A DNA stretch of 64,000 nucleotides from Schistocerca nitens. Lineage: Eukaryota; Arthropoda; Insecta; Orthoptera; Acrididae. The notes beneath the pieces are model-generated. The model was not told where the DNA came from. It worked only from the letters and a program-made list of their open reading frames with translations, and made no database searches. The translations under genes were made by a program, and so were the position numbers. Positions within the stretch are counted from its first letter, which is position 1. Each line of letters starts with the position of its first letter. Where the stretch lies: NCBI RefSeq assembly GCF_023898315.1, contig NC_064614.1:1054566432-1054630431 (forward strand), read 5' to 3'. Of the stretch, positions 12,016-21,009 are shown piece after piece.

Positions 12016-12650
12016 CAGGGGCGATTCTAGAAGCCGCTCAAGGAGCGGGGGAAGGGGGGGGGGGGGCTAATGGCGGAGGCTGGGGGGTTTGGGGGAATGG
12101 AATATCGCTTAGCAAAAGGAGAGTCGGGGGTCCTCCACCGACAAACTGGTAAAATTTGGTGTTGCTTAAAGTAGTTTTTTCGTCACTGTTTTGGAGTCCA
12201 GGGTAAAAATGTGTCTGCAGAATGAGTGTCCCGGGAAAATAATACGTTTTGACCCAGATGTCCGACGGTTTCGAAGTTTTTGTCTGGGGTCATCAGTTTA
12301 AGTGTTGGTAGGCATACCCGGCATATTTAGCTTTCTTGATTATTGTAAGTGGTACTCGTACATTTATAGACACCATTGTATATTAATGAATAATAAGACG
12401 CCCATTTTAGGTTAAATGATATTTATTGGTTTGGATAGTAAGCTATTTGCCGCTCTTAGTCTTTTGTTAAAATGTGTTTGAAGTACATTGCAACCTGTAT
12501 TACTACATAATTACAAAAAAAAAATTGAATCTGTTGAAGTAATATATTCACTGATTTCTGAAGTCATTTTATCCAGTGTAATATGATACTCCCCTGGGGG
12601 GGGGGGACTATAGCCCCCATAGCTCCCCCCTCCCCTTGCCACTGCCCCTG
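12016..12650 (+). mobile_element. small hAT-like non-autonomous element
   Basis: The ends are inverted: caggggc at 12016 and gcccctg ending at 12650. They are flanked by an 8-bp duplication with one mismatch (agtacctt 12008-12015, actacctt 12651-12658), the target length of hAT transposons. CAGGGGC-type ends are common in that superfamily. The 635 bp inside contain no transposase. Long G and C tracts lie just inside each end (12047-12066 and 12595-12630). Confidence 0.7.
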
Positions 12651-12699
12651 ACTACCTTACATAACATATTCTGTATAGTTTTTTAACAACATTCTGCTG

Positions 12700-13530
12700 C
12701 ATGTCTATTGTGGTAATTTGCCAGTTATTTGTATTTGGAGGATTTTGTGTTTATTTAAGGGTCATTGTCAATGTTTCTGCTTGTGTGTACCAGCTGGAAG
12801 TCAGATTCAAATTTCATGACCTCCAAGATTATCTTGCAGTTTGGGCAATTATATATTTATTTAAGCTTCATTCTCAATGTTTCTGCTGGTGTGTTCTAGC
12901 TAGAAGCCACATTCAAATTGCATGTCCTCCCAGCCTACACTACATTTTGGTCAATTATATATTTATTTAAGCTTCATTCTCAATGTTCCTGCTGGTGTAC
13001 ACCAGTTGGGAATCATATTTAAACTGTATGGCTTCCCAGCTTTGCTTGTATTCTGGGGGCATTGTGTATTTTATTGCCTAAGGGATTTTATTAAGGCTGG
13101 TGCATTGTTAGGGCTCTCCAACAGCCACAATCAGTTGCATGACTTTTTATCCTTTCTATATATTGGATGGGCGTTATCCATTTGTTTAAAATGTTATCCA
13201 TGCTTGGAAATTTTTAGCACATTTAGTGGTAGTCATTTGTAATTCATTTTTTATAAAACTGAGATTGTTGAACGCGCTTGCAGCCACACCTAGTTTGTGT
13301 GACTTCTTACTTGTATTTGGGGACTGTATATTCCTGGTTTCAAGTTTTGTTCTTAATGACATAACTTGTTAAAGTTCGTTTTAATGAATTGAGCCCCTTC
13401 AAGTTCTTTAAAGTATTGAGAGCGTTGTTATTCTTTTAACAAGATTTTTAAAATCGTAATTATATTACTGTTATTAGGCAATAAACTGTATTCCATAAAA
13501 CAACAAATGACGAATTATGTGGATCCACCT
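12700..13530 (+). repeat. dispersed repeat with three 106-bp subrepeats, copy 1
   Basis: The left part holds three tandem subrepeats of about 106 bp, with 'ttatttaag(c/g)(t/g)tcatt(c/g)tcaatgtt' starting near 12751, 12857 and 12963. The right part aligns with 14650-15165: 'ggctctccaacagccacaatca', 'tgttatccatgcttgg', 'caagttctttaaa' and an AATAAA at about 13480 followed by 'acaacaaatgacgaa'. The open frames at 12701-12970 and 12922-13242 are by-products of the subrepeats. It could be the end of a retroelement, but I cannot prove a class. Confidence 0.6.
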
Positions 13531-14569
13531 TCTACATGTTTTTCCTTAAAATCATCCCAACTCATGCTGAGATGTATGAGTTGGCTTACACAGAGTGTAG
13601 TTACGTTCTGTTTGCCCAGGGGGGTTAGAGTTGTCTACCCTTTGACGTCATTTGCTATTTCTTGTAAGTATTGTAATATGTTTCTCTTTTTCAAGGTATT
13701 GTACTTACACGTGGTCATTGTTTTCAGGGTGCCATTGCTTATCATGGATTCTACGTGGTGTCCTGGAATTTCGCATCTGAATAAGAAGTTATTACAATAT
13801 GAATTGAAATCCCGTGCCTCTCTTTATATCTCCTTTCTGGAGGATTGCTATTACACAACAAGGCACGTTGGTAGGATTCAAACACATCTGGCACATTTAG
13901 GGACTTGCTTTTATAATTGAGCTGTGCTGAGCTTCACGGTCGTGAGAGACTGATGGTTAAGTAGTTGAGTGATCAGGCAATGGACTTGCAGGTTAGGTCG
14001 GCACCCCTTAATTTAGAGAGAGAGGATATAGGCTCAGGGCAGGAAATTTTAAGCTGTAATCAACTCTCTGATGACAAGCCCTACAAGGCCTGAAATCTAG
14101 GTATTTTTCCCTCTGATCACTTTGTTGAACTACCCGATCCGATTATATGCCTCCTGAACAGTATGTCAGAATTATCTCTTGACAGCATATCTTGTGGCTG
14201 CTTGTGTGGTTTGAGTCTCATGCGGTTGCATTACGCATATCGCTACACATGATCCAGTCCTTGCTTAATCCTTTAGCTTGAGGGACATTTGGTACTTTGA
14301 TTTCGGAAACACTGAGACGTCAGGATTCTATAGGGTACCTTAGTGCTCTTATTATAGGCAGAAAGTTGTCAGCGCATATGCACAATGAACTTGAGTGGAA
14401 GTATTATTGGCAGGTCCAGGCATCGACGGAGATGTTGAGTCAATACATGGAGTGAATATGCACTGCCATATGTGATGTGTCTGTTACCGAGTCTGATAGC
14501 ATATTTAACATCTTAGACGGCATGTGCCATGTTTTATGTTTGCTTGCTGTCCCACCAAATTTGATGAAT
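13531..14569. other. unrecognised spacer between two repeat copies
   Basis: Lies between the two copies of the AATAAA-ending repeat. One open frame of 137 codons (13507-13920) starts inside the repeat end and shows no recognisable domain. If the flanking copies are LTRs this would be their interior, but I see no Gag or Pol motif. Confidence 0.35.
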
Positions 14570-15165
14570 TGCAAGATATTTGTTTAAGCTTCAGTTTCAA
14601 TGTTTCTACTGGTGTCTACCAGCTGAGAGCCTCATTTAACTTGTGTGCCTTCCCAATTTTTCTTTTATTTTAGAAGATTATGTATTTTGTTGCTTAAAGG
14701 ATTTTGTTAAGACTGTAAGGGCTCTCCAACAGCCACAATCAGTAGCGTGGCTTGTTATCCTACATATTGGTTAGGCTTTATCCACTTATTTAAAGTGTTA
14801 TCCATGCTTGGGAATTGTTAGTACATTTAATAGCAGTCGTTTGTAATGAATTTGTATAAAACTCAGATTTTTTTAACCCACGTACAGCCACGCCTTGTTG
14901 GCGTGACTTCCTTGTATTTGAGGACTGTACATTCTGGTTTCAAGCCCTGGTTCTTAATTATATGAATTGTTAAAGTGAGTTATTAATGGATTCAGCTTGT
15001 TCAAGTTCTTTAAATTATTGTGGCTTTGTTATCGTTTTAATAAGTTCTTTAAATTATTGTGAGCGTTGTTGTTTTTACTAGGTTTTTAAAATTGTATTCA
15101 TAATATTGTTCTTAAACAATAAAGTGTAATTCATGAAACGACAAATAACGAAATATGGTATCAAT
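14570..15165 (+). repeat. dispersed repeat ending in AATAAA, copy 2
   Basis: Diverged copy of the 12960-13530 part of the repeat. It has a single 'tttaagcttcagtttcaatgtt' subrepeat instead of three, then the shared body and a polyadenylation-type aacaataaa at about 15115 followed by 'acgacaaataacgaa'. Same orientation as copy 1. Confidence 0.6.
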
Positions 15166-15265
15166 CATCTCCCTTCCAGGGATTCCCATTTGAGCTACCT
15201 GGTGGGTGTAATACGACAACTGAAAAAACAAAAATACGCGCCACGCAAAATGACTCTCAAGAGCA

Positions 15266-15367
15266 CTTTAATTAATTAGCCTAACAGTTAAATAGAAATG
15301 AGATGCCGTCTGGCAGGTGGATGCGATAGCTAGCGTACTACGGATATGAGTCTTGATTTGGGGTGGT

Positions 15368-15413
<46 letters not shown>

Positions 15414-16058
15414 GGCGATATCTTTTAAAGAAATTTCAATCTCCCACCTACACAGGGAGAGACGACCATGGTAATTAAATGAGATGTGTTACCGAATTTA
15501 GAAAGTGATACATAGTATAAACTTGATATTTACAACTTCTCTGCGCTGTTACCTCAAAGAGTCTTCGTACGTGGCGATTTATTTTGTTACTTTACAGGAG
15601 TTCGAAAGCGAGTAGGTATTCTGTGACAAAGGTAGATCTTAGAACACTATCATGAACCTAAAATGAGTTTAATATTCTAATCGTCTGTTGGGCATGTAAC
15701 TGATATTAAGCTGATTAGAACAGATTTTTTTCTACCTGATGATAAAATACCTTTTTTTTTAGAGAAGATGTAGCCTACGTCACACTGTTACAGCATTTTC
15801 GCAAAAATAACGATACTTTAGGGATGTGAAAACATGTGTATGACCCAGTTTCTTATGGTATCGAAAATAACTTGTATAAAAGGGGGAAATCTACATGTCT
15901 TGAGAGAAATTCCCGGTGGTTAACAACATTGCTGTCTCGGACTGGGTAAATTGGATATTTTAACCTTGGGGTGGGTGGGGTGGGGGGGGGGGCTATCTCA
16001 GGGTGGAATTGGTTAGGACTACTGTATACATCCAAGCTGCAGCTGTGCTTTTGCGGTA
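15266..16058 (+). repeat. about 770-bp dispersed repeat, copy 2
   Basis: Aligns along its length with 3264-4015 and in the same orientation. A T-tract in the middle has expanded to 37 T (15375-15411) where copy 1 has about 8. After the SINE the homology resumes for a short distance from 16280 ('ggtggtcacgac'). Confidence 0.75.
15375..15411 (+). repeat. poly(T) tract, 37 T
   Basis: Uninterrupted T run inside copy 2 of the 770-bp repeat. It probably varies in length and may be miscounted in the assembly. Confidence 0.9.
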
Positions 16059-16070
16059 CATCGCGTTTGG

Positions 16071-16267
16071 TTCAAAATGGTTCAAATGACTCTGAACACT
16101 ATGGGACATCTGAAGTCATCAGTCTCCTAGAACTTAGAACTACTAAAACCTAACTAACCTAAGGACATCACACACATCCATGCCCGAGGCAGAATTCGAA
16201 TCTGCGACTGTAGCCGTCGCGCGGTTCCAGGCTGAAGCGCCTAGAACAGCTCAGCCACAGCGGACGG
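16071..16267 (-). mobile_element. tRNA-derived SINE (family A), minus strand
   Basis: Read on the minus strand it has the tRNA-like head (gctgagctgttctagg, somewhat decayed A box), a B box near 16195, the standard body and the ccatttgaacc tail. Target-site duplication of 12 bp with one mismatch: catcgcgtttgg 16059-16070 and catcgcggttgg 16268-16279. Confidence 0.9.
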
Positions 16268-16552
16268 CATCGCGGTTGGCGGCAGGGGTGGTCACGACCG
16301 GAAGTAATGGACACTGACACGTGTTCGAGCTGTTAGTTCTGATGTCATCCGAATTCCTGCCAGTCCAATCATCCCCGGATGCCTTCCATAACTGGGGGTG
16401 GTGCAGTCTGGCATACACGCACATCCACGGCTGTGGCCGCGGCGTTAGTTATCACTGACCGCTGAGCTTGGGCACACTACATGTGGACATCAGGAAATGA
16501 GCACATGGGACTTGCGAGTGTTTCGGCGATCTGTGATACTATTTAGTCATGA

Positions 16553-17000
16553 TAACTACTGCTACGTACTGCTAGTGGTTTATGTGTGTCGTGTTTAGTG
16601 CTTCTCAATACTTTGCAGTGGATTTTGTATTGCAGTGATATTTGCTGATGTCTCTATCCTGTCACGCAGCAGGCCTCCTCCGAATGTAGTCGAGAGAATC
16701 AATTTAGGAATTCTATAGGGCTTTAAAAGACCAATCAAGACGTCAAATTCCCGACTGATAGTGATCTCTGCCCTCTACCCACGACAACTACTACTACTAA
16801 GGAATGGATCATGGTTTAAGTGTGTCATGTCTAGTGCTTCTCAATACATCACAGTGGACCCTATCCTGCAGAGTTATTTATTGTTGTTGTTACTGTCCCA
16901 TCACGTTGTAGACCTTCCCTCCTCCTTCCAAATGTAATGGAGAGAACCAGTTTAGGAATTCTCTGGCACCCAACCACAACATCAGATTTCCGATTGATCA
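16553..17000 (+). repeat. diverged tandem duplication, period about 236 bp
   Basis: Two units share 'tagtgcttctcaatac' (16595 and 16831), 'cagtgga', 'gtcac', 'tttaggaattct' and 'tcagatttccgattgat' against 'tcaaattcccgactgat'. No gene seen. The period comes from the offset of the shared blocks. Confidence 0.6.
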
Positions 17001-17317
17001 ATTTCTTTTTTCCGATAGTTGTATTATGAGCACGCATCTGTCCAGCCCTTCCTGCAGTTTGTTTAAGGACGTAACATGCAACTGAGCAGAAATCTGAAAT
17101 TTTATCTCCAACGTGACTGACTGCCTTCCAAATGACATGACTGTGCTAGTATCCACCGATAAAAAGCAAGGCAAAAAAAGCCAGTAGGGTCTGGAAACCG
17201 GGTGACTACAGTATCGAATCCCGCCAGATATTTCAATCGTAGTATTTACTAATAGGAAGCAAGGAAAAACTGTCCCACGCAAAGAGTGTCCATTTAGTGA
17301 ATTAGTCAGTCATTCTG

Positions 17318-17970
17318 ATATGAAACTTCCTAGCAGATTAAAACTGTGTGCCGGACCGAGACTCGAACTTGGGACCTTTGCCTTTCGCGGGCAAGTGCTC
17401 TACCATCTGAGCTACCCAAGCACGACTCACGCCCCCTCCTCACAGCTTCAGTTGTGCCAGTACCTCGTGTCCTACCTTCCAAACTTTTCAGAAGCTCTCC
17501 TGCGTACCATCCAAAACTAACACTCCTGAAAGAAAGGATATTGCGGAGGCATGGCTTAGCCACAGCCTGCGGGATGTTTCCAGGATGAGATTTTCACTAT
17601 GGAATGTGCGCTGGTATGAAACTTCCTGGAAGATTAAAACTGTGTGCCGGACCGAGACTCGAACTCGGGACCTTTGCCCTTCGCGGGCAAGTGCTCTACC
17701 AATATCCTTTCTTTCAGGAGTGCTAGTTCTGCATGGTTCGCAGGAGAGCTTCTGTAAAGTTTGCCAGGTAGGAGACGAGGTACTGGCACAAGTGAAGCTG
17801 TGAGGACGGAGCGTGAGTCGTGCTTGGATAGCTCAGATGGTAGAGCACTTTCCCACGAAAGGCAAAGGTCCCGAGTTCGAGTCTCGGTGCGGCACACTGT
17901 TTTAATCTGCCAGGAAGTTTCATACCACCGCACATTCCGCTGCTGGGTGAAAATCTGTTTCTGGAATCAG
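17318..17970. repeat. inverted cluster of tRNA-like repeat units
   Basis: Three tRNA-like segments occur. Two lie on the minus strand, 17347-17422 and 17645-17700 (the second cut short), and one on the plus strand, 17821-17895. Each has a tagctcagatggtagagc A-box/D-arm-like part and a gagttcgagtctcgg T-arm/B-box part. Around them are shared blocks 'tatgaaacttcctggcagattaaaac', 'aatatcctttctttcagg' and a terminal 'gattttcac/gtgaaaatc'. The unit from 17587 to 17956 is an inverted repeat whose arms contain the tRNA-like sequence. The acceptor stems do not pair over seven bases and the anticodon loop lacks the usual U33, so these are not tRNA genes. Confidence 0.75.
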
Positions 17971-18719
17971 TCTGATAGTTTGAGGGAATATTTCCAAGGC
18001 ATCTACAGCTGGTGGGGTTTACCAGGTAAATACTGCTTTGTTTGCCGTTTGATACGACCATGACCGATGGTGCTTGCAGGCCCGGCAATGGCACATTGCA
18101 GGATATAACCGCTTGAGAGAGAGAGACAGAGCAGGTGTTTTGACAGGAATTTATCGGCTGTCAAATGTAAAAGGGATGCCGCCACCTGACGCTTTTGTTC
18201 GGGAATTACTGCGACGTCCGATCCGTGTGCCGCACAAGGTTGTTGGCTGTGCAGTAGCTGACATGACAGCGATCATGAGATCCCGAGCAGACATAATGTG
18301 GTCTCCTGAACACCAGCGTGCGTCGCAGGCTGGCGGCTACTGCGTTGACACGAGCCAGCGCTGTGTGTGGACCAGCTGATGGCGGACTGCATGTGCTTCG
18401 TTTTCTAAAGATCTTTAACAGTGTAATTACCTGTAATGAGTGTCTCATGACGGTATTCCCTGTGTGATCAGAATAAAAAAAGCGACGCAAATATTCCATA
18501 CTGCCCTGTTGCCCTCAAAATGTTAAATAAACAGTATTACATACAGTACAGTCAATTTCCTGACAAATTCTTTAAATAAATAAGTAAACCATATTATAAA
18601 CATTGCCTTGTAACCCGTAAATTGTTTAAATAAACAATATTCCACACATTGACTTGTGTACCAGAAAAAGTTTAAACAATATTCCATACTTTGTAATCGA
18701 TTTCCTGCCAAATACCAAA
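17971..18719. other. no gene recognised; AT-rich degenerate repeats at 18490-18700
   Basis: The second half has loosely repeated 'tttaaataaacaatattcca' blocks at 18525, 18575, 18627 and 18670. The open frames at 18074-18379 and 18206-18499 show no recognisable domain. Confidence 0.4.
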
Positions 18720-18916
18720 ATGGTTCAAATGGCTCTGAGCACTATGGGACTCAACTGCTGTGGTCATAAGTCCCCTAGAACTTGGAACTACTTAAACCTA
18801 ACTAACCTAAGGACATCACACACATCCATGCCCGAGGCAGGATTCGAACCTGCGACCGTAGCGGTCGTGCGGTTCCAGACTGTAGCGCCTTTAACCGCTC
18901 GGCCACTCCGGCCGGC
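18720..18916 (-). mobile_element. tRNA-derived SINE (family A), minus strand
   Basis: Complete copy ending at its tRNA-like head, tggccgagcgg, next to 18916. It is flanked by a perfect 13-bp target-site duplication (gccaaataccaaa, 18707-18719 and 18917-18929). It landed in the GA-rich dispersed repeat, whose sequence continues on both sides. Confidence 0.94.
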
Positions 18917-18929
18917 GCCAAATACCAAA

Positions 18930-19290
18930 CCAACTGAATCTTTTTCCCGCCAATTTCCAAGTGGGGGAAGGGTGGGAGAAGGCTGGGAATTTATCATAGG
19001 GGAGGGGTTAATTAATTGATCGATTTAATTAATTAGTCAATTAATCTGATATCAAAGTGTACTTTATTGTGGAGGGGGAGGATTGGAGGTTTCCAGAGGG
19101 GCTGGTAGGAGGAGGAGGAGGGAAGGGGAGGGTTGAGGGAGACATGGAAAATCACTTAACTGAACAATGGGCTAAGGATGGATTATCCCCAGACGGTCAT
19201 AAGCTGAGAACAATAGTTTTACCACTGAATGTATATTGCCCTTGAAGCAGGCAACCTGCAATGTGTGCTGACACCAGCCTTGCTGCACTG
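18930..19290 (+). repeat. GA-rich dispersed repeat, copy 2
   Basis: Counterpart of 4900-5440 (shared blocks listed there). Short open frames within it are not convincing genes. Confidence 0.6.
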
Positions 19291-19779
19291 CTCAAGGTGG
19301 CTGAATTGTTGAATGGCATAGTGGACGAGTGGTAAGTGTTTGTGGAACCATTTGAGACAACATGTGACCTCGACTCCTACATACTGAGAGCAATTTGATC
19401 AGTAACCACTACTTCAGGGTTGTTGATGAAACATTTATTTCATACTTTTTTGTGCTAATTGCAAATATATTTAAATGGGACAATTCACCCTTCCGTATGT
19501 CAGGAAACGAAAATCTTCTTTGAAGAACGTCAGGTACCATTGCTTCCCTGGCCAACTCGTTCACTTTACATATCTCCACTTAAATAAGTCTGTGATATAA
19601 GTGATATTCAACTTCTTCATCATGGTCATCCATTAACCATGTCTGATGCTCTGTATACTAGAATACAAAACGTACATTTTGTATGTTATAATTATAAGCA
19701 CAGTTTGATAATTTACAGTAACTGCATTACATTCACTTATACTGTCAAGTTATTGTGCAAGCAGCAAGAAACTTATATA
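19291..19779. other. unrecognised sequence
   Basis: No gene or repeat recognised between the GA-rich repeat and the mariner-like element. Confidence 0.4.
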
Positions 19780-21007
19780 CAGGGTGCATCAAAAAAATGT
19801 ATACACACTTTGAACTGTCATAGACAATTTATTTCCCGTTCTACAAGGTTAACCATCTGTGAGAAAGTAATGTTATGTTTCTTCAACAGGTGGCAGCAGT
19901 GATAAGGAAGTAACTGCAACATGGCGGACGTGCGTTTCATCTTTGAAATGCGGAAGCAGATAATTAAGCGGTACTGGAAGTGTGAGAATGCAGCTGCGGT
20001 TCGAAGACAGTGGAGAAGTGAGTGTGGTACAGAACCACCTTCAAGGCTAACAATTACACGTCTACAAGACAACTTCGAAATTCATGTAACACTGATTGAT
20101 GTGCATAAAGGTCGACCAGGACGACCTCGTACAGCTACAAGTGATGATTCCACAACTGCAGTTTTGGAACTGTTTCAGCGTTCGCCTCAAAAATCTTCAA
20201 GGCAAGCGGCACGTGAGAGTAATGTAAGTGCTAGTAGTGTGCTACGCATTCTGAAGAAAGGCAAGTTTCGTGTGTACATTCCAAGGCTGGTGCAACAGCT
20301 AAGTGATGACGATCCAGATCGAAGGTTAAAATTTTGTGAATGGGTTCAGGAGATGGTGAAACGTGAACCGGGATTTATGGATAGCATAATTTGGTCAGAT
20401 GAAGCCCAATTCAAACTCAATGGAACTGTCAATAGGCACAATTATGTGTACTGGGCTGAAGATAATCTTCACATTACAACTGAAAAGGCTGTGAATTTGC
20501 CTGGTGTAAATGTGTGGTGTTGTTTGTCTGCAAGGGGACTCATTGGGCCTTTCCGCTTCGAAGGTACTGTTACTGGAGAAACATACCTAGAGCATACCTG
20601 GATCACAATGTGCCAGGCCAGTGGATAGGACGCAGGGGACCAATCGAGTTTCCTGCACACTCTCCAGATCTCACGCCTCTGGATATCTTCTTATGGGGCA
20701 CAGTAAAAGATGAGGTGTACAAACGTAAACCACGTAACCTGGACACATTTTGGAATGAGATTCAGGTGGTGTGTGCAGACATCTCATTGGACAATTTGGT
20801 ATGATGTACGGAATCAGTGGTGACTCGTACTCAGAAATGCATTGATGCTGAAGGCCACCAGTTTGAAAATTAATCGCATTTGCAAATTATATTTATTTTT
20901 CCAATTGGACTTTCAGCTTTCCGTTTCCAGAAATTTAACATTGTAGAACGGGAAATAAATTTTCTATGACGCTTCAAAGTGTGTATGCATTTTTTTGACG
21001 CACCCTG
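19780..21007 (+). mobile_element. mariner-like DNA transposon with about 70-bp inverted repeats
   Basis: The element runs between cagggtgcatc at 19780 and gacgcaccctg ending at 21007, flanked by TA (19778-19779, 21008-21009). The terminal inverted repeats extend about 70 bp (to about 19850 and from about 20938) with a handful of mismatches, longer than the roughly 28 bp usual for mariner. The single gene inside is an internally deleted transposase. Confidence 0.92.
19921..20804 (+). pseudogene. mariner-superfamily transposase, internally deleted
   Basis: The frame from ATG 19921 stays open for 235 codons. The N-terminus has a helix-turn-helix of the kind found in mariner relatives, followed by a GRPGRPRT linker that is AT-hook-like. 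The first catalytic Asp is in WSDEAQF near 20395. At about 20600 the frame jumps: the expected block carrying QQDGAPPH, with the second catalytic Asp, is absent. The reading resumes in another frame with HSPDLTPLDIFLWG, in which the third acidic residue is Asp (20655-20700), and ends at 20804. The protein therefore lacks one of three catalytic residues. The third-residue Asp places it on the mariner rather than Tc1 side. The exact subfamily cannot be read because the D-D spacing is deleted. Confidence 0.85.
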
Positions 21008-21009
21008 TA

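Noticed and set aside
12700-15165. Confident call of an LTR retrotransposon
   Set aside because: No primer-binding site, target duplication or Gag/Pol motif could be shown, so it was kept as an unclassified repeat.
17821-17895. Possible tRNA gene with D-arm and T-arm sequences
   Set aside because: The acceptor stem pairs poorly, U33 is missing, and the same segment is repeated in inverted copies with long shared flanks, so it is repeat-derived.
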